Notes: a model not told the origin generated them from the letters alone. A stretch of DNA of 64,000 nucleotides from Bacillota bacterium (GCA_023418915.1 JAEZYU010000061.1:1-64000); one strand, 5' to 3'; positions 52,833 to 63,292 are shown, counted from the first letter of the stretch. Made by a program: numbers and translations.

Positions 52833-55800
52833 TTACTTTGTCATCAGATTATACAGAACCTGCGCCATTTGCGCCCTTGTGGTTATCCCCGCTGGTGTAA
52901 GCTTTCCAGCGCTCCCGTTGATAATACCGGTTTCAACCAGCAGTGACATGGCTTCCCTGGCCCAGGAAGCTATTTGTCCCTCGTCTGTGAAGTCAGAAAG
53001 CGATTTGCTCCGGCCAACCTCATTAGAATTCTTCATCTCAGGCAACTGCTTTATTTCTCTCAAAGCATTACACAGCAGAGTAAACATTTCCTGCCGTGTA
53101 ATAGTTTTTTCCGGAGCAAACATGTTATTTCCCACTCCCGCGGATATACCAACCCGTTTTGCCGCAGCCAGATAACCGGTATAGTAGTTGCTGCCGGCAT
53201 CAGAGAAATTGTCCGTGGGATTCTCGTCTGCCTTTATATCGCAAGCTCTCATCAAAAGAACAATAAATTCACCCCGTGTCAGCGTGGCTTCAGGACTGTA
53301 CCTGTCATTGCCTGTACCCCGGGTAATATCTCTTGCCGCGATGAAACTCACAGCATTATGATACCACGCATTTTTTGCTACGTCGTTGAAGTACACAGGA
53401 CGATAAGCCACAGCATATTGGCTAAAATGGGTGGTGGAGAAGGTCACTGTGCCTGTGACCGGAACATAACGCCCGTTAGGTACAGATACCGCATTACCGC
53501 TTCCGTCTATGTACCAGATCACAATGCTTTCAGGGTTTTTCAGCTCCTCGGCTGTAGGTGTATAGGATATACTCACTATCACAGGTGCATCAGGATTATT
53601 CCAACCCACCTGCTCGCCATTTAGCGTAAGGGTAAGGGATACGATGGGACGATCGCCAATAGCCGCCTGGATATCCTCCGGAAGCTTTGATTTGTCGAAC
53701 CTGTCAATGGTAATCCCTGCGGTTTTTCCCTCCAGATTTTCCATGCCCGTCAGCATTCCGGCAGGGACGCGCAGGCTCCCCAGCTCAGTGGAAACCGTGA
53801 CGGCTGCTCCAGTATACGGGCCGGCAAGGGCATTGGCTGGCATCTCCAAGGTATAGCCCTCCGCCCCCGGAATCACGGGTAAATTTAAAGCTACATCTGT
53901 GTTCCCGGTGAAAAGCTCCTGGGCCAAGGTGCCCAGAGATACCACTGCACGACTACCCCTCTGGAGGATGCTCAAATTCTTTTGCTTGATACCGTCTATG
54001 GTCAGCTCTGCAACGAAATTGCCAGATTCACCGCTACCAGGTTTACTCGGACTAACTGGATCATCATCTCCGGGATCGGTACCCTCATCCAGCCTCGTAT
54101 TTTCCACATTGAGTGTGTAGATGGCTTTAGTATCGCCCCTCGTCACCGTGATGACAAAAACCGTGGTTCCATACGGCATGGCAATGGGTTTTGCTATTGA
54201 CACCGGAACGCCGTTTTTTGTAACTGAAACGGTGGATTCCGGATTTTCCGCCACAGCGGTGAGTATGGTTTGATTAAGGCCGTAAGTCTTAAGATGATAC
54301 TCAAACACGCCGGGGTTAAATTCCATGGGGACACCGGTAAGATTCAGCACTGAGAGCAGGGAGCTTTCCCCTGATACACGGGCAAAGATCACATCTGTCG
54401 TGTAGCCGGTATGGTTAAATTGAACGCTTGCCCTTTTGGACTCTTCGCCCGGTATAGCCAAAAGGCTGCTGCCGCCTGAGGAGCTGTAAGTCTGTTGCGT
54501 ATCCAGCGCATTACCATTTTCGTCTCGGAGGGTAACGATAATATTCCCGTTATTTATGGGCTGCATGGAGTTGTTAAATGCCTCCACCTGTACGGTGGTC
54601 TTTCCGTCAGTGGTCTCGGATAGGCTCGCCAGCGATACTGAAGTACCGTTTTTTTCAATCAAACTGTAAATATTCACAAAATCCATATCGTTGGATATGT
54701 CTGCATCTTCAATAACATTGTCGCCTTCGGTCAGCACTGTACGGAACAGCAGCCACGCTCCGCCTTCGGGAAGCTCTCCGCTTTCATCGAGAAGCCGCTG
54801 CAAATCTTCCTCGGTTAAGGTGACATTCACAGATAAAAGACTGTTGTTGAGTGTGTCAAAATCATCCTCTGAAACAGTGAGCGTTTTTAAAGGCGACCCC
54901 TCTGTAAAATCGGAGTGATTCCAGACTTCCAGCTTCACGGCGTGTGTTCCCTTCTTCAGCTCGGCAAAGGCGGTATTCTGAAGCAATACTCTAAAGCCGC
55001 GCTCCCGCTGAGTCTCCTTGGTGCTGTCTATTTGATAGATGCCTACATCAGGAGTGCTCAGCTTTAAAACGCCTGTATGGCTATAGGTATCGCCTGATTC
55101 TCCAAATTGTGCGGTAATGGAATAGGTTGCATCGACTATGGTTTCAGGCACCGCATAAGAAACAAGATAGGTTTTGGACTCGCCCGAAGGAATAGCTTCA
55201 TCCTCAAATGCGAAGGGTTTCCCAACCAGTTCAATATTCAAACCTGTGATGGTATCGATGCCGTCATTTCTAACTGTGAACAGAACCGGCATATCCAGCC
55301 CCGGCAACAGATCGGCGTATGAAAAATCTGGTTCCTCCACAGAAATAGCGTTCTTGTATTCGGAAACGGCCGTGGCAAGGGTTGATTCCCCGCTTGCCTC
55401 GGTCAGGAGCATAACGAAATGTACCTTTCCTGTATACGGATCTATCCATGAATCCAGAGAATCCAAGGTACGGCCTTCTTCAAGCGCCAGCAGCTTTTGC
55501 TTTCCAGAGGGGGAAACGGTATTGTCATCCGACACAAGAAGCTTTGTTCCGAAAATATTGTATGCATAGGTACCGTCTTTGTTCTCATCCTCGGGTTGGC
55601 TCCAAATCAACGACAAATCCTCAAGCTTGTTCACACCCTTGGTGAACTGGAAGTTTGAATAATAGGCAGCACCGGTGCTGTCGGACACCTCCAGTGAAAA
55701 TTCAGGGTAAAGTGTTCCATCTTGGTTGACTGCAACCATCTGAACGGTGCTTTCAGCGCTCTCTGTTTGCGCGTTCCAGCCAACAACAAACCGCTTTACT

Positions 55801-58800
55801 CCATCATGAAATTCTGCAGTAGTGATTTGAGGATTCACATCCTTGGTCATATTGTCGGTCAACCTGAGGGTCCGAACAACCTCCCCGCTTGTATCAAGCA
55901 CAGCGCAGATGATTTCCGAATCTCCATCCTTCTCAGCGATCTGATATACGATTGCCGAAGTACCATCGGGGAGTATGGCTGTATTTAAAGACTGTACTCT
56001 GTTTATACTGCCGTCGTAAAGGCATTTGGCTTCGCTCCAGCTAGTACCATCATAAATCGAATACATTATATAATCGCTGGTAAAGTTCAGAGGATTATCC
56101 ATACTGCCCAATGTGACACTTCTCCAGGCCGTTATAGCTCTGTTTCCGGAGGCTGCCGTTACAGGTGCAAGATCGGGATTTTCGTTGTTGGTAAGACGGG
56201 TGGAAGTAAATACTCCATCCTTGTATATGCCTGCTATGATCTCAGAAGCTGCAAGACCGTTTATGGCATCCTCTATGGTGGCTTCACTTCCTGCTTCGGC
56301 GCTTATATCTATAAAGCTTCTTACCCAGGCGGCTGAAGCACCTTCCTTAGTTCCTGAAAAGGCAGGAGTACTGTCAGGATAGTCGGATGCATCAATTTCT
56401 GTTCCTTCTTTAGAGAAGCTGCCTGTTCCATCCTTCACTGTGAAAAGTATGGCAGTGTCTGAAAGATCTTCACTACCCATATCGGACAGGTAAACCATCA
56501 TCTCACCGTCATCAGATAGCTGGGGAATGGCGTCAGGATAAGCATTGGTCCAAATAGTCTTCAAGTCCTCGGAAGACATCAGAGCAAGCATTCTCCTTCC
56601 TGCCCCTGTTGACCCCCATGTGCGCTCATAGGCATCCAGGTAGGAGCGATCCTCGAAAGCAATACTCTCCTCTACAGGAACAAGAACGGCATACTCATAT
56701 TCACTTCCATCAGGAGAAGCCAGAAATCCTTTTACCTTCTCGTTTCTGTTATCGGCTATCTTCCGCTGGATCTTATTGTAATCATTAAAATTCCAGCTCT
56801 TTTCATAGTCGGCCAGAACGTATTTGTCATTATACCCTATGATTCCAAGCTTTATTTTAAACTCAACACCAACCTCACCTCTAATTTTCAGTTGCTGTCC
56901 GTCCATTTTAAGTCCGTTGCTGTCGGTGTACCAGAGATGGTTCTGCTCGTGCTCCACAAAGCCGTAGCCCCCGGCCTTGAATGACGCAAATCTATATTCA
57001 AAGCCCACGCCACCAAATCCGTATATTGAAAACACCGGGCGTAAACGCGGAATATAGGCCGTCTCATTTCTGACCTGGCTGTTGAGTATGGTAAGCCCGA
57101 CTTCAGCAGTCATATTGTATTCGAATGTGGCTGTAACCGGTATGAATGATACCCAGCCGTTATAATCATAATAGTAGGTTCCTCCGGCACCTAAATAAAA
57201 GTCCCCGTACATGAGGCTGAGTTTCCATCTCTGTACCTCAGCATCAAAATAAACAAGGCATTCTAAGTATGCGCCCCCGCCGTATCTCTTGTACTTGCCA
57301 CTGCTTTTATTCATCTCTTCTTTGGCTTTTTTAAGATATTCACCCTTTGCCATTGCTTTCACATCGCTGAATCCGGGCAAGAAGTTGAAGCTTGATTTTT
57401 CGCCGCTTCCCACAAAAACCCCTGAAGGGTTATCCTTGCTGTAGCTGCCGACGGCAAATCTGATAATACCCTTGTAAACCAACGGATCATCAGTAGCCTG
57501 GATTTCAAGTCCTACAGAAGTCGTATCAAGATAATGCCCCGACAGGATCTCAAGTGCATCCTTCACAGCATCCTTATTTTCATTAAAGCCAACATTCCCG
57601 GCGTTCTTTGTCAGATACCACAATGACATGTAGAGTTTTAAAAGATCTCCTTCATTACCATATGTATTATATTGCAGCGAATCCTCCATATTGGGTACTC
57701 GTGAAAGATCCTGAACTTCAATGAATCTTGAGAGCTTTATTTGCTCACTACCGTCAAAGGCATTGATTACTGGATAAAAACGGTTTATTTGCCCCGGCAA
57801 GTACCTGGTGCCCGAAATATAAGAAACCATCGATCTTATATCGCAGACAAAATGCAAGGTTACGTTATCAGAGAATGGATATGCGTGCATTACTTCACCC
57901 ATTGATGACACATACCCATAAGAACCGGTGGAATCCAACATACGTAATATATAGTCAGTGTCCTTGAATTTCGGTATCATCACTAACATATCCAGAACAG
58001 CACTTTCTGGCTTTTTGGTTGTCACGATACGATCGGTGATGGATTTTTCTTCTCCGTCAATCGTTATGGTTTGAGAAATGACTATAGCATTGTTTTGTAT
58101 TGATGATACATTAAAAGGCTTTATTCCTTCTTTCAGGCAAACTCCCAAAGGAGAGCTTTTAGCGGCCTGAATCGCAGCATTATCGACCTTTAAATAAACA
58201 GGCAAATATGAACTATCAGCAAAATTTATTTCTATTACATAGCTGAGTTCATCCGAAGGCTTAAGCTTGTCAGTAAAATCGGACGGTCTGAAAGTAAGCC
58301 AGTAACTTCCATTTACCTCTGCTATCACGGTTTGGTCGGCATTTCCCATTCTACCATTGATCGTTGTTTTATCCTGGTAGTTATTGTTGACATAGAACCC
58401 TCCCCGGACCACAAGATTACCGGTATAGGGAGAGCCATCGGTCTCATCATAAAGCTCAATAGTAACACTATAGTTTTTTCTCGGAAGCTTCACTGTATTT
58501 ACCGGGTACAGATTAAAGGTGCTTGCGCTATTCTGATTTGTCAGCAAATCCGTATAGTAAATGTAACCATAATCATAAACATTTTCGGCATCACCTGACG
58601 GGTAGATGGTAACAGAACTCTTGATACCGGTTTCCTCATAAACGCCTACCTCTCCAGTGAATGCCACCGTTTTCGTCTCACCCCTTCCATTGGTATAAAC
58701 CAAATTGCAGGGTATATTCGGATAGACTCTGAAAAAATAAAGCTTGTCGTTCAATGGCTTTGCTGTTGCTGTCATGGATCTGGTCATTCTGGTAAGAGTA

Positions 58801-61800
58801 TGGGTGGCAGTCATTACAGAACTCCCAGAGCCATCTCCGATTAACACAATGGGGGTTCCGGGAAGGAGTACAGGATTGTATTCATCATTGATACGCTTAC
58901 CATCATGCCAGAGAGAAACACTCTCTCCTTCCACCTTCCAGGTGACCCGGTCGGCTATTGAACTCCATGCATAGGATTTATCATCGATTTTTATTGTTTT
59001 TATTAATTCCATTCCAAACATGGCACGATTTTGGAGAAAGTTTATAGTTCTCATAACCTCTCCGTCTTCAAAATCGTAGCCCATTATAATTTCATCATGC
59101 GCCAGAATGCCATTCACAAGTATTTTCATAGCAGAAGCGTTATAGACATAGACATTATAAGAATCATAGGACCATGCCTCATCTGAAGGATTCTTAGCCT
59201 TAAGGTTCACCGTGTAAACATCTAAAAGACGGCTGCTATCAACGGTGCTGACATTGACAGTCACAGATCCTACCGGTTCAGGGGATGCCACTGCTTTGAC
59301 GGGAGCAGCCTCGCTGTTTTTAGTAACGGTGAGTTCATATTGGGTATCGGAGGTTTTGTTTTCAATATTAAAGGCCGCTGTAAAGCCACCGGCGCTGTCC
59401 AGAAGGTATACCGATTCGGGGCGGATCAGCGAGGCTTTTGCAGGCAGCTGACGTATGCGGATATTGGCCTCAGCGGTCATGGTGATACCTGACTGCAGAT
59501 CCCTGGCGCTGATTTCAAGAATATAACCGTATTTGGTCCTCTCTGTGGCCCGAGTGAGCAGGCTTCCGGGCACAGTATAGCTATTTAGCGGCGCCTGAGC
59601 GGTAGCCTTTCTTGTCTCGGTTGACAATATGCTGCCTTTACTCATATAGTCACCGTCATAGACCGCCTCATAGAGCGTAAAGGTGTAGGCTGTTTCGGTT
59701 CCTGAGCCGCCATATAGTTCATTTTGAGTAGCCAGATTGGAGGAAAAGCTGATTTTTGCGTCGCTACCCATCAGAAGATCCTGATTTTTTATACCATTGG
59801 GCACATAGAGGTAGGCATCCTGGGCTTCCAGCACTGTAAGGATGCGGCTTTTAAAGCTTACCACATCCTCGTTAAGAGGATTGGTCACCGCTAGGGTAAA
59901 GAAGACCTGGCCGATACCCGTTAATGTAATATTACCATTTGCATCAATCGTGGCAACGCTTTCATCGCTGCTGGACCAATTGAAGTATTCAGAGCCTATC
60001 CAGGTGGCGTCAACATTGAGGTGATAACCCAGCGAAAGGGAACCTCCCGCATTTTTAAAGATTTGGTCTGCCGGTGGCCAATAGGTATAATCCAAGGTAA
60101 TATCTATTTCATCGTCCACAAGGATAAGGGGCTGAACAGCGTAAAATATGACCAGGCTGTCCACCAGCCCATACCCGCTGCCGGTATCCATGTATATCTC
60201 CAGAGCATAGTACGCATCCGCGCCTGAGTTGTTTTCGGGTGCAGTGAAAGAGCCCGTGAGTCCAGTGACTCGCGTTGCGTCTGTTTGGATGGTCAGAGGA
60301 ATATCTATCGTGCCTTCCGCGGTTATGGCTCTGGCTTTTACCGCAGTTGAGATATTACCCTCTCCTAACCGGGATACTTCGTTAAGCCAGTTACTGAGCC
60401 GAGTATCCGATTTAAGGGGAATCGAGACAGTTGCCGTCATATTGCGGCCGGTCCCCTGTTCGAGGCTGACCGAAGGCTCTGCACAGTAAGCAAAGGTACG
60501 CCTTGGATCAAAAGAAATATCCACTGAGGTGCTGACACTTCCGGAAGCTTCCTGAGCTTTCCCCGAAAGGTCCACGGCACCGGAAATATCGGTGACATTG
60601 ATAGTAAAGCTCTCTGTATTCAGAGCCTCATCCCCTATCCGATAAAGGAAGCTGACCCTTTGGGAGATTGTGCCCGTCCCCTCCATCGGACTCAGAGTTT
60701 GACCGTCAACTTTAATGGTAATGCTGTCGGGATGGACCGGTTCGCTGAATGCAATGGTTACCGGAATTTCATCCCCATAATATGCTTGAAGTATACCGGT
60801 TGAAATTTGCGTAACCACAGGCGCTTCCTCGTCGGTAAAGCTTACCTGATGCTGCAGGTATTGTCCCGCCTCATCCGAAAATGATGTAAAAATGGCGGCA
60901 GCCGTGGTAGAATTGATATAGTCAAAAATGAAGTCCACCTTGTTGAATATTCCATTTGATTCATTTGAGCCAAGATTAATTTCTTCTACTCGAATGCTTT
61001 GGGCAAATCCATCGGAGTAAAATGAAGTTTGGCTCTTTGCTTCAAGGCTGATGGGTTGTGACTTGGTTATCCATGCTTCGCTGGGTGGTATGCGTGTATC
61101 GTTCCTGGCTTTAATATGGTACGTGACCTCCTGAACCTCGTCGGATTCATTCATGAAATAACCCTGGGGGAGATGGATATGGGTAAACACGCGGCTATCA
61201 ATCATTTTCCTTACGTCTCCGGATATCTCGGCCGTAAACTTAAGTTCACGACTTTCCGGAGTAGAGTAGACCCCATTTTCCCCTCCGGCCACTTGATCAA
61301 AGTCGATAAGCTTGGTATTGACAGCATTCTCATAGGCTGCTTCATAGTCAAATCCGCTCTCCACCGGCACGGGCACGGTAAGGCTCGCCCGGTTTCCATC
61401 AAATAAGGCGTTTTGTATATCGCTGCAATAAATATAAAAGAAGTGCTCTCCGAACCAGTGGGTATTGGGATCATTGGGTAAAGGATAATCTCCACTGGGG
61501 TTGTCCGCAAATGGAGCAATTTTTATTATTACATCCTTTTCCGGTTCTGCTTGTGAAAGGGCAACAGTACCGGTGGTCGCACCAATCAGATGCCCGACTT
61601 CGGCGCTGCCTGAAAGCGCAGTATAATTGAATGAGACCGGCTGTTCACCGGGATTCTTCAAAGTAAAGCGAACCACGGCGGATTGGGTATCGGCATCGGT
61701 CCCGCCTGTCTTTCCCACAGTCACAATCTCGTAGGATACCCGGGTATTGTATGTAATTCCGGAGGGACTATGAATCAACGTATCCTCCTCCGGTTCGGAG

Positions 61801-61979
61801 CGAAGCGTTAAAGCCTGATTAGTCACAGGAGTCAGAGATGCTTGAGCCTCGGATAGCAGAGTGTTTGGAATCTTGTAGCCTGTATCTGCTTCATTTTGTG
61901 CAATGATCTGAGTCGGAATCAGTGTAAATGTTATAGACAATGTCAGCATTAGTGCTAAAAATCTTTTCATCTTCTTCAT
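52833..61979 (-). CDS. Giant SLH-domain surface protein (3048 residues)
   Basis: Signal peptide 1-28 (MKKMKRFLALMLTLSITFTL). A Calx-beta-like region lies at 75-215 (VRFTLKNPGEQPVSFNYTAL). Several Ig-like segments follow, one near 660-740 being Big_2-type (YFNWSSSDESVATIDANGNI). A Tyr/Gly-rich beta region lies at about 1580-1740, a propeller-like set of repeats at about 1790-2195, and CARDB-like domains at about 2215-2450. A cadherin-like beta-sandwich is at about 2540-2630 (LNLTGVPMEFNPGVFEYHLK). Three SLH domains occupy about 2860-3048 (FNDVAKNAWYHNAV first), which bind secondary cell-wall polymers. Adhesion or matrix function is inferred. ATG 61979 follows AAGGAG. The frame is intact over 9.1 kb. 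Confidence 0.9.
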   Translation of the reverse strand: MKKMKRFLALMLTLSITFTLIPTQIIAQNEADTGYKIPNTLLSEAQASLTPVTNQALTLRSEPEEDTLIHSPSGITYNTRVSYEIVTVGKTGGTDADTQSAVVRFTLKNPGEQPVSFNYTALSGSAEVGHLIGATTGTVALSQAEPEKDVIIKIAPFADNPSGDYPLPNDPNTHWFGEHFFYIYCSDIQNALFDGNRASLTVPVPVESGFDYEAAYENAVNTKLIDFDQVAGGENGVYSTPESRELKFTAEISGDVRKMIDSRVFTHIHLPQGYFMNESDEVQEVTYHIKARNDTRIPPSEAWITKSQPISLEAKSQTSFYSDGFAQSIRVEEINLGSNESNGIFNKVDFIFDYINSTTAAAIFTSFSDEAGQYLQHQVSFTDEEAPVVTQISTGILQAYYGDEIPVTIAFSEPVHPDSITIKVDGQTLSPMEGTGTISQRVSFLYRIGDEALNTESFTINVTDISGAVDLSGKAQEASGSVSTSVDISFDPRRTFAYCAEPSVSLEQGTGRNMTATVSIPLKSDTRLSNWLNEVSRLGEGNISTAVKARAITAEGTIDIPLTIQTDATRVTGLTGSFTAPENNSGADAYYALEIYMDTGSGYGLVDSLVIFYAVQPLILVDDEIDITLDYTYWPPADQIFKNAGGSLSLGYHLNVDATWIGSEYFNWSSSDESVATIDANGNITLTGIGQVFFTLAVTNPLNEDVVSFKSRILTVLEAQDAYLYVPNGIKNQDLLMGSDAKISFSSNLATQNELYGGSGTETAYTFTLYEAVYDGDYMSKGSILSTETRKATAQAPLNSYTVPGSLLTRATERTKYGYILEISARDLQSGITMTAEANIRIRQLPAKASLIRPESVYLLDSAGGFTAAFNIENKTSDTQYELTVTKNSEAAPVKAVASPEPVGSVTVNVSTVDSSRLLDVYTVNLKAKNPSDEAWSYDSYNVYVYNASAMKILVNGILAHDEIIMGYDFEDGEVMRTINFLQNRAMFGMELIKTIKIDDKSYAWSSIADRVTWKVEGESVSLWHDGKRINDEYNPVLLPGTPIVLIGDGSGSSVMTATHTLTRMTRSMTATAKPLNDKLYFFRVYPNIPCNLVYTNGRGETKTVAFTGEVGVYEETGIKSSVTIYPSGDAENVYDYGYIYYTDLLTNQNSASTFNLYPVNTVKLPRKNYSVTIELYDETDGSPYTGNLVVRGGFYVNNNYQDKTTINGRMGNADQTVIAEVNGSYWLTFRPSDFTDKLKPSDELSYVIEINFADSSYLPVYLKVDNAAIQAAKSSPLGVCLKEGIKPFNVSSIQNNAIVISQTITIDGEEKSITDRIVTTKKPESAVLDMLVMIPKFKDTDYILRMLDSTGSYGYVSSMGEVMHAYPFSDNVTLHFVCDIRSMVSYISGTRYLPGQINRFYPVINAFDGSEQIKLSRFIEVQDLSRVPNMEDSLQYNTYGNEGDLLKLYMSLWYLTKNAGNVGFNENKDAVKDALEILSGHYLDTTSVGLEIQATDDPLVYKGIIRFAVGSYSKDNPSGVFVGSGEKSSFNFLPGFSDVKAMAKGEYLKKAKEEMNKSSGKYKRYGGGAYLECLVYFDAEVQRWKLSLMYGDFYLGAGGTYYYDYNGWVSFIPVTATFEYNMTAEVGLTILNSQVRNETAYIPRLRPVFSIYGFGGVGFEYRFASFKAGGYGFVEHEQNHLWYTDSNGLKMDGQQLKIRGEVGVEFKIKLGIIGYNDKYVLADYEKSWNFNDYNKIQRKIADNRNEKVKGFLASPDGSEYEYAVLVPVEESIAFEDRSYLDAYERTWGSTGAGRRMLALMSSEDLKTIWTNAYPDAIPQLSDDGEMMVYLSDMGSEDLSDTAILFTVKDGTGSFSKEGTEIDASDYPDSTPAFSGTKEGASAAWVRSFIDISAEAGSEATIEDAINGLAASEIIAGIYKDGVFTSTRLTNNENPDLAPVTAASGNRAITAWRSVTLGSMDNPLNFTSDYIMYSIYDGTSWSEAKCLYDGSINRVQSLNTAILPDGTSAIVYQIAEKDGDSEIICAVLDTSGEVVRTLRLTDNMTKDVNPQITTAEFHDGVKRFVVGWNAQTESAESTVQMVAVNQDGTLYPEFSLEVSDSTGAAYYSNFQFTKGVNKLEDLSLIWSQPEDENKDGTYAYNIFGTKLLVSDDNTVSPSGKQKLLALEEGRTLDSLDSWIDPYTGKVHFVMLLTEASGESTLATAVSEYKNAISVEEPDFSYADLLPGLDMPVLFTVRNDGIDTITGLNIELVGKPFAFEDEAIPSGESKTYLVSYAVPETIVDATYSITAQFGESGDTYSHTGVLKLSTPDVGIYQIDSTKETQRERGFRVLLQNTAFAELKKGTHAVKLEVWNHSDFTEGSPLKTLTVSEDDFDTLNNSLLSVNVTLTEEDLQRLLDESGELPEGGAWLLFRTVLTEGDNVIEDADISNDMDFVNIYSLIEKNGTSVSLASLSETTDGKTTVQVEAFNNSMQPINNGNIIVTLRDENGNALDTQQTYSSSGGSSLLAIPGEESKRASVQFNHTGYTTDVIFARVSGESSLLSVLNLTGVPMEFNPGVFEYHLKTYGLNQTILTAVAENPESTVSVTKNGVPVSIAKPIAMPYGTTVFVITVTRGDTKAIYTLNVENTRLDEGTDPGDDDPVSPSKPGSGESGNFVAELTIDGIKQKNLSILQRGSRAVVSLGTLAQELFTGNTDVALNLPVIPGAEGYTLEMPANALAGPYTGAAVTVSTELGSLRVPAGMLTGMENLEGKTAGITIDRFDKSKLPEDIQAAIGDRPIVSLTLTLNGEQVGWNNPDAPVIVSISYTPTAEELKNPESIVIWYIDGSGNAVSVPNGRYVPVTGTVTFSTTHFSQYAVAYRPVYFNDVAKNAWYHNAVSFIAARDITRGTGNDRYSPEATLTRGEFIVLLMRACDIKADENPTDNFSDAGSNYYTGYLAAAKRVGISAGVGNNMFAPEKTITRQEMFTLLCNALREIKQLPEMKNSNEVGRSKSLSDFTDEGQIASWAREAMSLLVETGIINGSAGKLTPAGITTRAQMAQVLYNLMTK

Positions 61980-62036
61980 TGCTTTGCACTCCTTGAATTT
62001 AGACAGAATTTATAATATAATCAAAAATGACTTTAT

Positions 62037-62050
62037 ATGACCGTAGTCAT
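62037..62050. promoter_or_regulatory. Candidate TetR operator
   Basis: ATGAC-CGTA-GTCAT dyad lying just downstream of the -10 of the giant gene and between the two divergent genes. It is a fitting site for the TetR protein encoded at 62110. Confidence 0.5.
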
Positions 62051-62061
62051 GTTTTAAAATA

Positions 62062-62090
62062 ATTATACAATGTTTCGTATACAGATGCAA
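62062..62090 (-). promoter_or_regulatory. Promoter of the giant SLH gene
   Basis: -35 TTGCAT (62090-62085), 17-bp spacer, -10 TATAAT (62067-62062), 83 bases before the start codon. Confidence 0.7.
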
Positions 62091-62109
62091 CAAAGAAAGG
62101 GGTAAAATT

Positions 62110-62733
62110 TTGAAAAAAGAAGAAACGAGACGAAAAAAGGAGAAAGGCGAAAAGACAAAGCAGAAGCTATTTATCGCCGCCACTATGCTGTTTAATCAGT
62201 ACGGTTTCAGAGGGATCACTGTGGACAGGATTGTAGAGGAGGCAGGGGTAGCAAAAGGCACGTTCTATATATATTTCGAATCTAAGGATGCACTGATTGC
62301 CGCTTTCATTTCCGATTATGTTCGTAAAGTGGACACGGATTACCGAGTTATTTTGGACTCTTTTTCCCCGGATACCTCTTCCTCCCAAATACTATTGGGA
62401 TTATTCGGTAAGATAGCAGACACGCTTACCGAGATCATAGGCTACACGAGCATGAGAACTGTATATCAACTACTGTTAACCGATGACATAGACGTGGGTG
62501 CTGTCAAGGAATATGCCCGGGATCTGTATCAGATATTTGCTGTCGTGCTGGAACGGGGTATGGAACGGGGAGAATTCATCTCACCTTTATCTCTCCATGA
62601 ACTAGCTCGGCATTTTGTAATGGCAATTCGGGGGCTCACATATGAATGGTGTATCAGATATCCTGACTTCGACTTAAAGTCACAAGCCTTGACGCATTTT
62701 CAGATGCTGTTGAATGGCATAAAATCGAGGTAA
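62110..62733 (+). CDS. TetR/AcrR-family regulator
   Basis: 207 residues. The N-terminal HTH (FIAATMLFNQYGFRGITVDR, IVEEAGVAKGTFYIYFESKD) is a textbook TetR domain; the C-terminal ligand and dimer domain is typical of the AcrR group. The start is a TTG at 62110 behind AAGAAAGGGG. It is divergent from the giant surface protein gene with about 130 bases between, so it likely controls that gene and itself through the dyad at 62037-62050. Confidence 0.88.
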   Translation: MKKEETRRKKEKGEKTKQKLFIAATMLFNQYGFRGITVDRIVEEAGVAKGTFYIYFESKDALIAAFISDYVRKVDTDYRVILDSFSPDTSSSQILLGLFGKIADTLTEIIGYTSMRTVYQLLLTDDIDVGAVKEYARDLYQIFAVVLERGMERGEFISPLSLHELARHFVMAIRGLTYEWCIRYPDFDLKSQALTHFQMLLNGIKSR

Positions 62734-62832
62734 ACGGTCTTCTTAGAATTGGTCTATTCAAGGCCAAGATAAACATAATAGTTTCTTTATACTCAGCATT
62801 CCGATTCTCGACTTCTTGAGCTGAATGTGTTA

Positions 62833-62996
62833 CCACCTCAACATGGAACGATAGGCTCACCTCGATGTCTGGTCTGTATTTTTCGTTTTGTTCGTTCGCG
62901 GGAATAAGTCAATAATGGATTTTATGGGTACTATCTGTTCGCGGGAACAGGTCAATGGTTTTTGTCCGTTCGGGGGAACAAGTCGATACATGGGGT
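62833..62996 (+). repeat. Dispersed repeat copy 9 with three IS21-end-like units
   Basis: A diverged core (ACCTCAACATGGAACGATAG) is followed by three spaced units: TTCGCGGGAATAAGTCAATA (62891 on), TTCGCGGGAACAGGTCAATG (62939 on) and TTCGGGGGAACAAGTCGATA (about 62967 on). The same unit occurs once at 18677, also next to a repeat core. Multiple end-binding repeats of this sort are typical of IS21-type ends. Confidence 0.55.
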
Positions 62997-63292
62997 TTAA
63001 TTCCTGTCATCTCCGGTGGCAAAGTAACTAACTATTGATAAAATGCACCGCTCAAATCAAATCGTTAAAAGACGCACACCCTTATTGCTCATTGGGTAAT
63101 GCCCACGCATGACCGCAGAAGGACAGATACCGCTTGATATAAGGGCTTTTGCGGCGCATGGACTTTCCTCCGAGAGAGCCTTTGTGCTCGTCTATAGTTT
63201 GTTATCGGTGAGGCTTCCCGACTTGCCGCCGTCATCATCGTCACGGTTTTGGCACACCCCTTTTCGATCTGATAGAGGAAAAATTAAAAGGT
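62997..63292. other. Gene-free stretch
   Basis: A plus-strand frame at 63109-63390 runs into the cysteine desulfurase gene on the other strand and has no recognisable motif. I see nothing else. Confidence 0.35.

Noticed and set aside
52974..60489. Many open frames of 60-216 codons antisense to the giant gene
   Set aside because: They are by-products of the codon use of the 9.1-kb gene; none has a ribosome binding site or family match.
961..62890. The dispersed repeats as a CRISPR array
   Set aside because: Copies are kilobases apart, diverged, and have no regular spacers or cas genes nearby.
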